Positions 1-9,243 of a stretch of DNA of 64,000 nucleotides are shown here, piece after piece. Within the stretch, counting starts at the first letter, position 1, and every line of letters starts with the position of its first letter. The DNA comes from Thioalkalivibrio sp. ALJ16 (lineage in GTDB: Bacteria; Pseudomonadota; Gammaproteobacteria; Ectothiorhodospirales; Ectothiorhodospiraceae): NCBI RefSeq assembly GCF_000377345.1, contig NZ_KB898042.1, forward strand, positions 62,001 to 126,000. Reading direction: 5' to 3'. The notes under the pieces were generated by a model. That model did not search any database and was not told the origin of the DNA. It saw nothing but the letters and a program-made list of their open reading frames with translations. The translations under genes and the position numbers were made by a program.

Positions 1-2
1 AG

Positions 3-488
3 CATGACGCCCGTTTCCACGCGGCCGGCGAGGCCGTGCGCGACTGGCTGCTGGAGGTCGGCGCCGACGCGGAGGCCCTGCCGGCCCTGATGGGGCTGCC
101 GCAGGAGCAGGCCGGCTCCGCCACGCTGAACGACTATGCCTATGTCGCGCGCGGGCTCTACGACTGGGAAGAGCGCCAGGGCGCGGGCGATTTCGCGCCC
201 GTAGTGGCACTGCTGGAGGTGGTATGGGAGCGTTTCCGTGACGCGGACGGGTTTCGCGCCGAGCCGGAGCCGCCGTTGCCGGGGATGATCTCGCAGCGCT
301 TCCATCCGGCGGTGCATCGCCCGTCGCCGACCACCCTGATCCTGGAGCTGACCGCGGCGCTTGCGGAGGCGGGTGCGGGGCTGGAACAGGTCATGTCGGA
401 CGACGACCTGCGGCCGGGCCGCGCCATCGAATCCAGCCCGGAGCAGCACGCCCGCCTGATCCTCTGGCTCGAACAGCGCAATCGCTGA
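3..488 (+). CDS. C-terminal part of a YyaL/SPATA20-like thioredoxin-domain protein (5' truncated by window)
   Basis: The reading frame is open from the first bases of the window, so the true start lies upstream and only about 161 C-terminal residues are seen. The segment LNDYAYVARGLYDWEERQG resembles the conserved DDYA...GLL.LYE.TGD block of the (alpha/alpha)6 region of YyaL (DUF255, spermatogenesis-associated protein 20-like) proteins, and RPSPTTLILELTAALAE sits where that family has a PS..S....L.RLA helix. The N-terminal thioredoxin-like domain of the family would be outside the window. The family has no firmly established reaction. The gene is followed by an inverted-repeat element and then by suhB on the other strand, so it ends its own transcription unit. 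It could instead be another glycosidase-like toroid protein. Confidence 0.5.
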   Translation, partial: HDARFHAAGEAVRDWLLEVGADAEALPALMGLPQEQAGSATLNDYAYVARGLYDWEERQGAGDFAPVVALLEVVWERFRDADGFRAEPEPPLPGMISQRFHPAVHRPSPTTLILELTAALAEAGAGLEQVMSDDDLRPGRAIESSPEQHARLILWLEQRNR

Positions 489-518
489 CAGCGTTTCGCA
501 CCACGGAGCTTACGGAGA

Positions 519-656
519 AGGTCAAAAGCGGTTAACAGGAAGGCTGGAAGGCAAGAAGAAAATCAATGAAGTAAACGGCGCGAAAAGCAGGTAGAAGCCA
601 ATCAACAAGGCTCCTTCCGATCTTCCCTTCTTCCTGTTAGACGCTTTAGATCTTCC
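519..656. repeat. ~138-bp inverted-repeat element, copy 1 (MITE/REP-like)
   Basis: The two ends are imperfect inverted copies: the left arm reads AGGTCAAAAGCGGTTAACAG and the reverse complement of the right arm reads GATCTAAAGCGTCTAACAG, continuing in both into GGAAG-rich sequence. The same arms, in better condition, bound a second element at 8997-9137. The interior is A-rich and shows no gene. It fills the intergenic space between two convergent genes (3-488 and suhB). Confidence 0.75.
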
Positions 657-663
657 AGGCCGT

Positions 664-1476
664 TCAGGTGTCGGAGCGGGCGGTGGCTTCCTTTTCGGCC
701 TTGTGCAGGCGCTGCAGCATGGCCTTCAGGACCTTGGGGTTGCCGGCGACGACGTCGCCGCGGCGCATCACGTCCGGATTGCCGGCCCAGTCACTGACCA
801 CGCCCCCGGCCTCCTGTACCAGCAGCAGGCCCGCCGCCATGTCCCAGGGCTGCAGGCCCATCTCCCAGAAGCCGTCGAAGCGTCCGCAGGCCACCCAGGC
901 CAGGTCCAGCGCCGCCGAGCCGGGGCGGCGCACGCCGGCGGTGCCCGGTACCAGGTGGCGCAGGCTGCTCAGGTAGCGTTCCATGTCCTGGCCCTCGCGG
1001 AACGGGATGCCGGTGCCGAGCAGGGCACCCCTCAGGTCCTTGCTTTCCGAGACCCGGATGCGACGGCTGTTGAGGAACGCGCCGGCACCACGGGTGGCAG
1101 TGAACAGCTCTTCCTTCAGCGGGTCGTAGACCACGGCCTGTTCCAGCCGACCCTTGTGCTTCAGGGCGATGGAGATGCCGTACTGCGGGATCTCGCGCAG
1201 GTAGTTGGTGGTCCCGTCCAGCGGATCGATGATCCATACGTAGTCATTGTCGGCGCCGCTCTGCTCGCCACCTTCCTCGGCCATGATGGCGTGGTCGGGG
1301 TAGGCCCGGCGCAGGGTCTGGACAATGGTCTGCTCGGCCGCAAGGTCGACATCCGACACCCAGTCGTTGCGGGCCTTCTCGCGGGTATTCATGCGATCCG
1401 GCCGGCCCCAGGCGCGGGTGGTGATGCGTCCGGCCTCGCGGGCCGCCGATACCGCCGTGTTCAGCATGGGGTGCAT
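664..1476 (-). CDS. suhB: inositol-1-monophosphatase family protein SuhB
   Basis: A 270-residue protein of the lithium-sensitive phosphatase family, which hydrolyses inositol monophosphates; in enterobacteria SuhB also joins the rRNA antitermination complex. The metal-binding motif IIDPLDGTTNY and the second signature QPWDMAAG are both present, as is the EEGG element (MAEEGGEQ) that supplies a metal-ligand Glu. The start at 1476 is preceded by AGGAGA seven bases upstream; the frame stays open far upstream, but those extra residues are low-complexity and overlap the divergent trmJ promoter, so they were not included. A second ATG three codons in is possible. The gene is divergent from trmJ, the usual gammaproteobacterial arrangement. 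Confidence 0.95.
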   Translation of the reverse strand: MHPMLNTAVSAAREAGRITTRAWGRPDRMNTREKARNDWVSDVDLAAEQTIVQTLRRAYPDHAIMAEEGGEQSGADNDYVWIIDPLDGTTNYLREIPQYGISIALKHKGRLEQAVVYDPLKEELFTATRGAGAFLNSRRIRVSESKDLRGALLGTGIPFREGQDMERYLSSLRHLVPGTAGVRRPGSAALDLAWVACGRFDGFWEMGLQPWDMAAGLLLVQEAGGVVSDWAGNPDVMRRGDVVAGNPKVLKAMLQRLHKAEKEATARSDT

Positions 1477-1563
1477 GGGGTGTCTCCTGGTGTTCTGGGG
1501 GTGCCGAGCTGAGCGTGCGCACGCCCGCGGGAAGGCCGCGAACAATACACAAGCGGCTCTTTT

Positions 1564-1594
1564 TTGGGAAGTCGCGACCGCCTCCGTGTACAAT
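1564..1594 (+). promoter_or_regulatory. candidate sigma-70 promoter for trmJ
   Basis: TTGGGA (1564-1569) and TACAAT (1589-1594) lie upstream of trmJ in the suhB-trmJ divergent gap. The spacer is 19 bases, longer than ideal, so the -35 assignment is weak; the -10 is good. Confidence 0.4.
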
Positions 1595-1639
1595 TCCGCC
1601 GCATTTCGCGGCGCGCGCCGCCGGCACAGCGAGGAGTGG

Positions 1640-2383
1640 ATGGAACAACGTTTGGCACGCCTGCGGGTGGTCCTGGTGGGGACCACCCATCCCGGCAACA
1701 TCGGTTCCGCCGCTCGGGCAATGAAGGCTATGGGGGTGACGGACCTGGTGCTGGTGGCGCCGGAGAAATTTCCGCATGCCGATGCCACCGCGCTGGCATC
1801 CGGTGCCGATGACCTGCTGGCGGCCGCGCGCGTCGTGGACGATCTGGCGGCGGCGCTGGCGGACTGTGTCTGGGTGGTCGGCACCAGCGCGCGTCTGCGC
1901 ACCCATTCGGTGCCGGTGCTCGGGCCCGATGTGGCTGCGGAGCAGGCATTGACGCACGCGGCCGAGGGCCCGGTCGCGCTGGTGTTCGGTCGCGAGCACA
2001 GCGGGCTGACCAATCACGAACTGGATCACTGCAATGCGTTTGTGCAGATCCCGACGGTCGCGAGCTTCTCTTCGCTCAACCTTGCCAGCAGCGTGCAGGT
2101 GATGACCTACGCCCTGCGCATGGCCGCGCTCGGCGCCGTGTCGCAGGAGGCCTCGACGGTGCCGGAGGCGCAGGAGCCGCGCGACCCTCCGGCCACCCAG
2201 GCGGAACTGGAGGGGTTGTTTGCCCACTTCAAGCAGGCGCTCACCACGATCGATGTGCTTGATCCCGAGAACCCGCGCCACTTGATGCGCCGGTTGCGTC
2301 ACCTGTATCTGCGGGCCGGGCTCAGCACCAGTGAGGTCCGTATGCTGCGCGGTATATTGACGCACACGGAAAGGGGCCGCTGA
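1640..2383 (+). CDS. trmJ: tRNA (cytidine/uridine-2'-O-)-methyltransferase TrmJ
   Basis: A 247-residue SPOUT-class methyltransferase that 2'-O-methylates the wobble-proximal position 32 of tRNAs using S-adenosylmethionine. Visible signatures are the N-terminal LVGTTHPGNIGSAARAMK block, the central LVFGREHSGLTNHEL block of the knotted SAM site, and PTVASFSSLNLASSVQVM, which forms the C-terminal knot. The basic C-terminal extension (RHLMRRLRHLYLRAGLSTSEV) is typical of TrmJ rather than of shorter SpoU proteins. The start at 1640 has GAGGAG just upstream; the open frame extends further but would run through the promoter. It is followed by cysE and the isc genes. Confidence 0.93.
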   Translation: MEQRLARLRVVLVGTTHPGNIGSAARAMKAMGVTDLVLVAPEKFPHADATALASGADDLLAAARVVDDLAAALADCVWVVGTSARLRTHSVPVLGPDVAAEQALTHAAEGPVALVFGREHSGLTNHELDHCNAFVQIPTVASFSSLNLASSVQVMTYALRMAALGAVSQEASTVPEAQEPRDPPATQAELEGLFAHFKQALTTIDVLDPENPRHLMRRLRHLYLRAGLSTSEVRMLRGILTHTERGR

Positions 2384-2439
2384 GGCGATTTGCGGGGCGC
2401 GTGATACCTTAGCGCCAGACTCAGGAATGAGGCCGGACG

Positions 2440-3267
2440 ATGTTTGACAGGATGCGCGAGGACGTACGCTGCGTGTTTGACCGGGACCCGGCGGCGCGCA
2501 ATGCCTTCGAGGTGCTGACTGCGTACCCCGGTCTGCATGCGTTGTGGTATCACCGCATCGCCCACTGGCTATGGACGCATCGCCTGCGCTGGCTGGCGCG
2601 GGTGGTGGGCAACGTCAGCCGCTGGCTGACCGGCATCGAGATCCATCCGGGCGCGACCATCGGGCGGCGGTTCTTTATCGACCATGGCATGGGCGTGGTC
2701 ATCGGCGAGACCGCTGAGGTCGGCGACGACTGCACGATCTACCATCAGGTCACGCTGGGCGGGACCACCTGGGAGGGCGGCAAGCGCCACCCGACCCTGG
2801 GCAACGAGGTCGTGATCGGGGCCGGGGCGAAGCTGCTGGGACCGATCCACATTGGGAACCACGCGCGGATCGGATCCAATGCCGTGGTGCTGAAAGATGT
2901 GCCGGCCGACGCCACGGCAGTCGGGATCCCGGCGCGGGTGATCGGGCCGCGGCCGGAGCCTGACCCCCGTTTTCAGCAGATGGCCGACCGCATGGGTTTC
3001 GATGCCTACGGGCTGTCGCGCGATATGCCGGACCCGGTCGCAAATGCCATCCATCGCATTGTGCAGCGAGTGCATGACCTGGACGAGCGCATGGAGCGGG
3101 CCTGCCAGGCGCTCAAGCGCGCCGGCATCGACCCCGGTGAGGCCCTGGGTGACGACGACTCGGGACCGCTGGAGGCCTGCGATCTGGAGGGGCTGGAGCC
3201 GGACGAATGCGAGCTCCCGGCGGCGGCGAAGTCAGAACAAGAACGTAAACAGCAGGGGAATACTTGA
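2440..3267 (+). CDS. cysE: serine O-acetyltransferase
   Basis: A 275-residue left-handed beta-helix acetyltransferase that converts L-serine and acetyl-CoA to O-acetylserine, the carbon skeleton for cysteine. Hexapeptide repeats run through [20 protein letters not shown] and [19 protein letters not shown]; the [12 protein letters not shown] segment carries the catalytic His and [17 protein letters not shown] forms the active-site loop. It is of the short EpsC-type, with an additional C-terminal helical tail of about 80 acidic residues that looks non-conserved. Its position immediately before iscR links cysteine supply to IscS, which consumes cysteine. The stop codon overlaps the likely iscR promoter. 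Confidence 0.93.
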   Translation: MFDRMREDVRCVFDRDPAARNAFEVLTAYPGLHALWYHRIAHWLWTHRLRWLARVVGNVSRWLTGIEIHPGATIGRRFFIDHGMGVVIGETAEVGDDCTIYHQVTLGGTTWEGGKRHPTLGNEVVIGAGAKLLGPIHIGNHARIGSNAVVLKDVPADATAVGIPARVIGPRPEPDPRFQQMADRMGFDAYGLSRDMPDPVANAIHRIVQRVHDLDERMERACQALKRAGIDPGEALGDDDSGPLEACDLEGLEPDECELPAAAKSEQERKQQGNT

Positions 3268-3293
3268 TCGTTTTTGTCGGGTATTGCTAAGCT
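3264..3293 (+). promoter_or_regulatory. candidate iscR operon promoter
   Basis: TTGATC (3264-3269) and an extended -10-like TGC-TAAGCT (3285-3293) precede iscR. The spacing of 18 bases is acceptable. In known relatives this promoter is repressed by holo-IscR; a type-1 site is not clear enough by eye to mark. Confidence 0.35.
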
Positions 3294-3325
3294 TGTTTGC
3301 AAATGACCGACAAGCGCACTCAACT

Positions 3326-3838
3326 ATGAAATTGACGACCAAAGGCCGCTACGCCGTGACCGCGATGCTGGACGTGGCAATGCATACCCGCAACGGGCCG
3401 GTTTCCCTGGCCGAGGTGGCGCGACGCCAGAAGCTGTCGCTGTCCTATCTCGAGCAGCTTTTTTCGAGGCTGCGCCGCAAGGGCCTGGTGAAAAGCAGTC
3501 GCGGCCCGGGCGGGGGTTACGCCCTCAGCGGCGACCCCGAAGGCATCAGTGTCGCCGATATCATCGTGGCGGTGGATGAGCCGGTGGACGTGACCCGCTG
3601 CGGCGGCAAGGCCAACTGCAACTCGGATTCGCGCTGCCTGACGCATGACCTCTGGACCGATCTGAGTGAGCAGGTCTATGACTTCCTCAGCACCCGTTCG
3701 CTGGCGGATGTGCTGCAGCGTCACCACGAACAAATTGAAAAAGACGGTGTGCAGGAGGTCGTGCTGCACGGCGCCTCCCTGCAGGCCGCAACCGAACAAA
3801 GCCATGCGCCCGCGAAGGCGGCCGCCGAAAGGAGCTGA
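3326..3838 (+). CDS. iscR: Fe-S cluster-responsive Rrf2 repressor IscR
   Basis: A 170-residue Rrf2-family regulator that senses [2Fe-2S] status and represses the isc operon. The winged helix-turn-helix is at residues ~1-65 ([18 protein letters not shown], then [19 protein letters not shown]). The cluster ligands are C92, C98, C104 and H107, the same numbering as in the Escherichia coli protein, so cluster sensing should be intact. The start at 3326 is the family-typical [11 protein letters not shown]; the longer open frame upstream belongs to a shadow of cysE. iscS starts six bases after its stop. Confidence 0.96.
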   Translation: MKLTTKGRYAVTAMLDVAMHTRNGPVSLAEVARRQKLSLSYLEQLFSRLRRKGLVKSSRGPGGGYALSGDPEGISVADIIVAVDEPVDVTRCGGKANCNSDSRCLTHDLWTDLSEQVYDFLSTRSLADVLQRHHEQIEKDGVQEVVLHGASLQAATEQSHAPAKAAAERS

Positions 3839-3844
3839 GACGCA

Positions 3845-5068
3845 ATGAGTGACCTGAAACTGCCCATCTACCTGGACTACTCCGCGACCACGCCGGTGGA
3901 CGAGCGTGTGGCCGAGAAGATGACGGCCTGCCTGACCAAGGATGGCCTGTTCGGCAACCCGGCCTCACGCAGCCACAGCTTCGGTTGGGGCGCGGAAAAG
4001 GCCGTCGAGAACGCCCGCGAGCAGGTAGCCGCTGCGGTCGGGGCGGACGCCAAGGAGATCGTTTGGACCTCCGGCGCGACCGAGTCCAACAACCTGGCGA
4101 TCAAGGGTGCGGCGCACTTCTACCAGCGCAAGGGCAAGCACATCATCACGGTCAAGACCGAACACAAGGCCGTGCTGGATACCGCGCGCCAGCTGGAGCG
4201 TGAGGGCTACGAAGTCACCTACCTGGGCGTGAAGGACAACGGCCTGGTGGACCTGCAGGAGCTCCAGGACGCGATGCGTGACGACACTATCGTGGTGTCC
4301 GTGATGCACGTAAACAACGAAATTGGCGTGATCCAGGACATCGAGGCGATTGGCAACCTCTGTCGCGAGCGCGGGATCGTGTTCCATGTGGACTCGGCGC
4401 AGTCGGTCGGCAAGGTCGCAATCGATCTGTCCAGCCTCCCGGTGGACCTGATGAGCTTTTCCGCGCACAAGGCCTACGGGCCGAAGGGCATCGGTGCCCT
4501 GTTCGTGCGCCGCAAGCCGCGGGTGCGTATCGAGGCGCAGATGCACGGCGGTGGCCACGAGCGCGGCATGCGCTCCGGCACGCTGGCGACCCATCAGATC
4601 GTCGGCATGGGCGAGGCCTTCCGCATTGCCAGCGCCGAAATGGGCACCGAACTCGAGCGCATCCGTATGCTGCGTGACCGCCTGTGGGCGGGCCTCGACG
4701 GCATGGAAGAGGTCTACCTGAATGGCGACGCCGAACAGCGGGTCGCGCACAACCTGAATGTGTCGTTCAACTTCGTCGAGGGCGAGAGCCTGATCATGGC
4801 GCTGCGTGATATCGCCGTGTCCTCCGGCTCGGCCTGCACCTCGGCGAGCCTGGAGCCGTCCTACGTGCTGCGCGCACTGGGGCGCGACGACGAGCTGGCA
4901 CACAGCTCGATCCGCTTCTCCATCGGTCGTTACACGACCGTGGAGGAGGTCGACCACACGGTCGAGATCGTTCGCGCCGCGGTCGCCAAGCTGCGCGAAC
5001 TCTCCCCGCTGTGGGAGATGTATCAGGACGGCATCGATCTGAGCACCGTCGAGTGGGCGGCCCACTAG
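3845..5068 (+). CDS. iscS: cysteine desulfurase IscS
   Basis: A 407-residue PLP-dependent class-V aminotransferase-fold enzyme that converts cysteine to alanine and transfers the sulfur as a persulfide to IscU and other acceptors. The PLP lysine is K209 in [12 protein letters not shown], and the mobile catalytic cysteine is C331 in [17 protein letters not shown], the group I arrangement. N-terminal [11 protein letters not shown] is the family start. A GGAGC ribosome-binding site lies in the six-base gap after iscR. It is the second gene of the isc operon. Confidence 0.97.
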   Translation: MSDLKLPIYLDYSATTPVDERVAEKMTACLTKDGLFGNPASRSHSFGWGAEKAVENAREQVAAAVGADAKEIVWTSGATESNNLAIKGAAHFYQRKGKHIITVKTEHKAVLDTARQLEREGYEVTYLGVKDNGLVDLQELQDAMRDDTIVVSVMHVNNEIGVIQDIEAIGNLCRERGIVFHVDSAQSVGKVAIDLSSLPVDLMSFSAHKAYGPKGIGALFVRRKPRVRIEAQMHGGGHERGMRSGTLATHQIVGMGEAFRIASAEMGTELERIRMLRDRLWAGLDGMEEVYLNGDAEQRVAHNLNVSFNFVEGESLIMALRDIAVSSGSACTSASLEPSYVLRALGRDDELAHSSIRFSIGRYTTVEEVDHTVEIVRAAVAKLRELSPLWEMYQDGIDLSTVEWAAH

Positions 5069-5122
5069 GGCACCGGCTCGGCACTACGAACCCAACGCGT
5101 ACCACGCAACAGGAGAACGGTC

Positions 5123-5533
5123 ATGGCTTACAGTGACAAGGTTCTGGACCACTACGAAAATCCACGCAACGTCGGCAGCTTCGACAAGAACGACGACTCG
5201 GTCGGCACCGGCATGGTCGGCGCCCCGGCCTGCGGCGACGTGATGAAACTGCAGATCAAGGTCAACGACGACGGCGTGATCGAAGACGCCAAGTTCAAGA
5301 CCTACGGCTGTGGCTCCGCCATCGCCTCCAGCTCGCTGCTCACCGAGTGGGTGCGCGGCAAGACCCTGGAAGAGGCGAGCCAGATCAAGAACACCCAGAT
5401 CGCCGAAGAACTGGCTCTGCCGCCGGTGAAGATCCACTGCTCCGTGCTGGCCGAGGACGCGATCAAGGCCGCCATCTCCAACTATCAGGAGCGGCACGGT
5501 CAGGCTGAGCAGGCCGCAAAGAAGACCGCTTGA
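5123..5533 (+). CDS. iscU: Fe-S cluster scaffold protein IscU
   Basis: A 136-residue scaffold on which [2Fe-2S] clusters are assembled before HscA/HscB-driven transfer. The cluster cysteines are C37, C63 and C106 with D39 next to the first, and the HscA-recognition motif LPPVK is at residues 99-103, so both assembly and chaperone docking should work. It has AGGAG upstream and lies 54 bases after iscS. iscA follows within eight bases. Confidence 0.97.
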   Translation: MAYSDKVLDHYENPRNVGSFDKNDDSVGTGMVGAPACGDVMKLQIKVNDDGVIEDAKFKTYGCGSAIASSSLLTEWVRGKTLEEASQIKNTQIAEELALPPVKIHCSVLAEDAIKAAISNYQERHGQAEQAAKKTA

Positions 5534-5540
5534 GGTTTCA

Positions 5541-5864
5541 ATGGCGATTACACTGACCGAACCTGCGGCCGAGCGCATCCACAACTACCTCGACAAACGG
5601 GGCAAGGGAGTGGGTGTGCGCCTTGGGGTCAAGACGACCGGCTGCTCGGGCATGGCCTACGTGGTCGAGTTTGCCGACGCGGTCGAGGACGCCGATACGG
5701 TGTTCGAGGATCGCGGCATCAAGCTGATCGTCAACCCGAAATCGCTGGTCTATCTGGACGGGACCGAACTGGACTTCGGCAAGGAAGGCCTGAACGAGGG
5801 GTTCAAGTTCAACAACCCGAACGAGAAGGCCCGGTGCGGCTGCGGTGAAAGCTTCAGCATCTGA
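5541..5864 (+). CDS. iscA: A-type Fe-S carrier IscA
   Basis: A 107-residue HesB/IscA-family carrier that delivers clusters to apo-proteins, chiefly [4Fe-4S] targets. The three conserved cysteines are present: C35 in TTGCSGMAY and C99/C101 in the C-terminal CGCGESF. Its length matches IscA. It is translated from a start eight bases after iscU, and is followed by a strong hairpin with a T-run that may limit expression of the distal chaperone genes. Confidence 0.95.
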   Translation: MAITLTEPAAERIHNYLDKRGKGVGVRLGVKTTGCSGMAYVVEFADAVEDADTVFEDRGIKLIVNPKSLVYLDGTELDFGKEGLNEGFKFNNPNEKARCGCGESFSI

Positions 5865-5879
5865 GTGAGCATCGCGTCC

Positions 5880-5931
5880 GGGGTGGTGTATGGCGGCCGT
5901 TTGCCGGTTGTCGTCCCACCCCTTTTCTTTT
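5880..5931 (+). terminator. terminator/attenuator-like hairpin between iscA and hscB
   Basis: GGGGTGG (5880-5886) pairs with CCACCCC (5916-5922), followed at once by TTTTCTTTT. The loop can form a smaller CGGC/GCCG stem. This has intrinsic-terminator geometry, though the outer loop is long, so partial read-through into hscB is likely. Confidence 0.5.
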
Positions 5932-5971
5932 GTCGCCTGCCCGCCCAGCGGGAAGGCCAAGCGGGAATGTA

Positions 5972-6517
5972 ATGACCGATCCATACGAACAGTTCGATCT
6001 GCCGCTGGCCTTCGAGCTGGACCAGCAGCAGCTCGAAGAGCGCTTCCGGCGCCTGCAGGCAGAGCTGCACCCGGACCGCTTTGTGCGCCAGGGCGATCAG
6101 GCTCGGCGCATGGCGGCGGCGGTGGCGGCCGACGTGAACGAGGCCTATGCGATCCTGGCGGACGACTATCGCCGCGCCCTGCACCTGCTGGAGCGGGCGG
6201 GGATCGGGTTCGATCCGGAACGCGATACCAGCCAGAACATGGCATTCATCGAGGCGCAGATCGAGTGGCGCGAGCGGCTGCAGGAGGCCGAGGCCAGCGG
6301 CGACGCAGAGGCCCTGCAGGCAGCCGGCGAGGAGCTGGAGCAGGCGCGGGTCGAGGCACGAGCGCAGGTGGCCGCGGCGCTGGCCGATCCTGCAGCTCCG
6401 ACGGCCGGAGCCAAGGACCGCGTGCTGGAGCTGCGTTTCTTCGACCGCCTGCTGGACGAACTGAGACGGACCCGACAGAGCCTGGCCCGGCCCGCCGCCA
6501 CAAGAGGAATGGAGTAG
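5972..6517 (+). CDS. hscB: Fe-S biogenesis J-domain co-chaperone HscB
   Basis: A 181-residue Hsc20 protein that escorts IscU to HscA and stimulates its ATPase. The J domain carries the HPD tripeptide at residues 33-35 (LHPDRF), and the C-terminal three-helix bundle that binds IscU is seen in DRVLELRFFDRLLDELRRT. The start chosen gives MTDPYEQFDLP, the family N-terminus; an upstream in-frame start 14 codons earlier would overlap the hairpin region and is less likely. hscA starts four bases after its stop. Confidence 0.94.
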   Translation: MTDPYEQFDLPLAFELDQQQLEERFRRLQAELHPDRFVRQGDQARRMAAAVAADVNEAYAILADDYRRALHLLERAGIGFDPERDTSQNMAFIEAQIEWRERLQEAEASGDAEALQAAGEELEQARVEARAQVAAALADPAAPTAGAKDRVLELRFFDRLLDELRRTRQSLARPAATRGME

Positions 6518-6520
6518 TCG

Positions 6521-8404
6521 ATGGCGTTATTGCAGATCACCGAACCCGGGGCCGAGTCGGCCCCGCACCAGCGCCACCTGGCGGCAGGGATTGACCTCGG
6601 GACCACGCATTCCCTGGTGGCCACCGTGCGCAGCGGCGAGGCCGATACCCTGCCGGACGCGCAGGGCCGGCATATCCTGCCGTCGATCGTTCACTACGGC
6701 GCGGATGCCGTGACCGTCGGCCATGCCGCCGCCGAGCACGCGGCGGATGATCCGCACAACACCATCGCCTCGGTAAAGCGCCTGATCGGCCGCGGGGCAG
6801 CGGATGTGGCTACCCTGTCGGGCGAGCTGCCGTTCCGGCTGAAGACCGGGGACTCGAACGTCCCCCGGATCGAGACCGCGGCCGGGGACAAGACGGCGGT
6901 GGAGGTTTCGGCGGCGATCCTGGATACGCTGCGCGAACGCGCCGAGGCCACTCTGGGGGACAGCCTCGAAGGTGTGGTGATCACGGTGCCGGCGTATTTC
7001 GATGACGCCCAGCGCCAGGCGACGCGCGATGCGGCGCAGCTGGCGGGCCTGAACGTGTTCCGCCTGATCAGCGAGCCGACTGCGGCCGCGGTGGCCTATG
7101 GCCTGGATCAGGGCGAGGAAAGCACGATCGCGGTGTACGACCTCGGCGGCGGAACGTTCGATATCTCCATCCTGCAGCTGCGCAAGGGGGTGTTCGAGGT
7201 GCTGGCTACCGGCGGCGACTCCGCGCTGGGCGGCGACGATATCGACCGCGCAATTGCGGACTGGCTGCTGAACGAGGCCGGCATGGCGGGGGAGAGCGAT
7301 CCTCAGCGCCTGCGGCGGGTGCTGCTGACCGCGCGGCGCGCCAAGGAGGCCCTGACCGACGCCGAGAGCACGCCGGTCGAGGTGCTGCGGGCGGATGGCA
7401 GCACCTGGAATGGCAGCCTGGACCGGGCCACCCTGGTCGAGCTGGCGCGCCCGCTGCTGCAGCGCACGATGGAAGCCTGCGGGCAGGTGCTGGAAGACGC
7501 GGGCCTGGCCAGCGATGCGATCGACGAGGTCGTGCTGGTCGGGGGCTCCACGCGCATGCCGGCGGTACGCGAGGCGGTGGAGCAGTTCTTTGGCCGCGCG
7601 CCGCACGCCGGGATCGATCCCGACCGCGTGGTGGCGATCGGCGCCGCCCAGCAGGCGGACATCCTGGCCGGCAACAAGCCGGATACCGAGCTCCTGCTGC
7701 TGGACGTGATCCCGCTGTCGCTGGGGCTGGAGACGATGGGGGGGCTGGTCGAGTTCATCATCCCCCGCAACACCACGATCCCGGCGACCCGCGCGCAGGA
7801 CTTCACCACCTTCAAGGACGGCCAGACCGCGATGTCGCTGCACGTGGTGCAGGGCGAGCGCGATGTGGTCGATGCCAACCGCTCGCTGGCCCGGTTTACC
7901 CTGTCCGGTATCCCGCCGATGGTGGCCGGGGCGGCGCGCATCCGCGTGACCTTCCAGGTCGATGCCGACGGGCTGCTGAACGTGACCGCCCGCGAGCAGA
8001 CCCAGGGCGTGGAGGCGCATATTGAGGTCAAGCCGAGCTACGGCCTGACCGACAGCGAGATCGAGCAGATGCTGCGCGATTCCGCCTCCTCTGCGCGCGA
8101 GGACATGGAGGCGCGGCGCCTGCGCGAGCAGCAGGTCGAGGCCGACCGCGTGCTCGAGGCGCTGGATGCCGCGCTGGAGACGGACGGTGATCGCTACCTC
8201 GAGCCCGCGGAGCGCCAGACCATCGAGCAGGCGCGCGACACGCTGCGCGCCGAACGCGAGAAGGGCGCCGACCCCGACGCCATCGAGGCCGCGCGCAAGC
8301 GCGTGGAACAGGCCTCCGAGGCCTTTGTCGCACGGCGCATGAATGACAGCATCCGGCGCGCGCTCGCCGGACACAACGTTAGCGAATACGACGCAGGGAA
8401 CTGA
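6521..8404 (+). CDS. hscA: Hsp70-family Fe-S chaperone HscA
   Basis: A 627-residue specialised Hsp70 that binds the LPPVK motif of IscU and uses ATP to promote cluster release. The nucleotide-binding domain shows [26 protein letters not shown] and [13 protein letters not shown]; the substrate domain begins around residue 390 ([14 protein letters not shown]). Its length and the N-terminal extension before GIDLGTT match HscA rather than DnaK. It is coupled to hscB and fdx. Long open frames on the opposite strand are shadows. Confidence 0.96.
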   Translation: MALLQITEPGAESAPHQRHLAAGIDLGTTHSLVATVRSGEADTLPDAQGRHILPSIVHYGADAVTVGHAAAEHAADDPHNTIASVKRLIGRGAADVATLSGELPFRLKTGDSNVPRIETAAGDKTAVEVSAAILDTLRERAEATLGDSLEGVVITVPAYFDDAQRQATRDAAQLAGLNVFRLISEPTAAAVAYGLDQGEESTIAVYDLGGGTFDISILQLRKGVFEVLATGGDSALGGDDIDRAIADWLLNEAGMAGESDPQRLRRVLLTARRAKEALTDAESTPVEVLRADGSTWNGSLDRATLVELARPLLQRTMEACGQVLEDAGLASDAIDEVVLVGGSTRMPAVREAVEQFFGRAPHAGIDPDRVVAIGAAQQADILAGNKPDTELLLLDVIPLSLGLETMGGLVEFIIPRNTTIPATRAQDFTTFKDGQTAMSLHVVQGERDVVDANRSLARFTLSGIPPMVAGAARIRVTFQVDADGLLNVTAREQTQGVEAHIEVKPSYGLTDSEIEQMLRDSASSAREDMEARRLREQQVEADRVLEALDAALETDGDRYLEPAERQTIEQARDTLRAEREKGADPDAIEAARKRVEQASEAFVARRMNDSIRRALAGHNVSEYDAGN

Positions 8405-8408
8405 AAAC

Positions 8409-8747
8409 ATGCCCCAGGTAATCTTTCTGCCCCACGAGGAAATCTGCCCGGAGGGGGCCTCCATCGAGGCCGAACCGGGCATCAGCATCTGCGATCTCGC
8501 CCTGAAAAACGGGATCGAGATCGAGCATGCCTGCGAGAAGTCCTGCGCCTGCACGACTTGTCACGTCTATGTGCGCGAGGGGCTGGAAAGCCTCGCCGAG
8601 GCGACCGAGGACGAGGAAGACATGCTGGACAAGGCCTGGGGGCTGGAGCCGGATTCCCGACTCTCCTGTCAGGCACTGGTGGCCGACACCGATCTGGTCG
8701 TAGAGCTGCCGAAGTACACTATCAACCAGGTCTCCGAGAACCACTGA
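8409..8747 (+). CDS. fdx: [2Fe-2S] isc-type ferredoxin
   Basis: A 112-residue adrenodoxin-type ferredoxin that supplies electrons for cluster assembly. The cluster ligands C42, C48, C51 and C87 are present in HACEKSCACTTCH and SRLSCQAL, with the extra C46 that is also found in the Escherichia coli protein. The start at 8409 lies four bases after hscA. A longer frame reading into hscA is not needed. Confidence 0.95.
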   Translation: MPQVIFLPHEEICPEGASIEAEPGISICDLALKNGIEIEHACEKSCACTTCHVYVREGLESLAEATEDEEDMLDKAWGLEPDSRLSCQALVADTDLVVELPKYTINQVSENH

Positions 8748-8751
8748 GGGC

Positions 8752-8961
8752 ATGGCGATGAAGTGGACCGATACCCAGGAAATCGCGATCCAGCTGGCGG
8801 ACGAGCACCCGGACGTGGACCCGCGCAACATCAACTTCGTGGACCTGCGCCAGTGGGTCATGGAACTGCCGGAATTCGACGACGACCCCAACCGCTCCGG
8901 CGAGCGCATCCTGGAGGCGATCCAGGCCGCCTGGATGGACGAGGCCGACATCGACGACTGA
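8752..8961 (+). CDS. iscX: Fe-S assembly protein IscX
   Basis: A 69-residue acidic protein (second possible start two codons in) matching IscX/YfhJ, an IscS-binding regulator of cysteine desulfurase activity and possible iron adaptor. The family pattern MKWTDTQEIAIQLADEHPD and the DPxxINFVDL and LPEFDDDP blocks are present. It is the last gene of the isc operon, four bases after fdx, and is followed by the second copy of the inverted-repeat element. Confidence 0.95.
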   Translation: MAMKWTDTQEIAIQLADEHPDVDPRNINFVDLRQWVMELPEFDDDPNRSGERILEAIQAAWMDEADIDD

Positions 8962-8996
8962 CGACGAGCCAAGCCTGGTTTCGCATCAGCGCCCTA

Positions 8997-9137
8997 AAGG
9001 TCAAGAGCGGTTCACAGGAAGGTTTGAAGACAGGAAGAATTCAACTGAGGTCCGCCCCGGCAAGAACCACCCGATGGCCACACATCATGATTCCTTCCAG
9101 TCTTCCCATCTTCCTGTGAACCGCTTTTGATCTTCGG
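8997..9137. repeat. ~141-bp inverted-repeat element, copy 2 (MITE/REP-like)
   Basis: The left arm (AAGGTCAAGAGCGGTTCACAG) and the reverse complement of the right arm (AAGATCAAAAGCGGTTCACAG) agree over roughly 40 bases with few mismatches, continuing into GGAAG-rich sequence. The arms also match those at 519-656. The 60-base interior differs between copies and no gene is seen in it. Confidence 0.8.
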
Positions 9138-9176
9138 AACGACGCTGGCGGTGCACTAAGGTCTTGGCGCGGTCGA

Positions 9177-9205
9177 TTGCCGTGGGCGTGGGAGGTCGAT
9201 AAACT
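9177..9205 (+). promoter_or_regulatory. candidate sigma-70 promoter for ndk
   Basis: TTGCCG (9177-9182) and TAAACT (9200-9205) are separated by exactly 17 bases and lie 122 bases upstream of ndk, giving a leader that contains the palindrome at 9244-9263. Confidence 0.5.
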
Positions 9206-9243
9206 ACGCGACGCACGTTGTGTCCGCGTCGTTTTGCGTTGGG

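Noticed and set aside
1477-2013. N-terminal extension of suhB giving 449 residues
   Set aside because: The added residues are compositionally random and overlap trmJ; a good ribosome-binding site supports the start at 1476.
6527-8554. 675-codon open frame on the minus strand opposite hscA
   Set aside because: It mirrors a certain gene in a GC-rich genome and its translation shows no domain, only Arg/His/Gln-rich low complexity. The same holds for long antisense frames opposite smc, ligA, the DUF1631 gene, the dehydratase and the gene at 60343.
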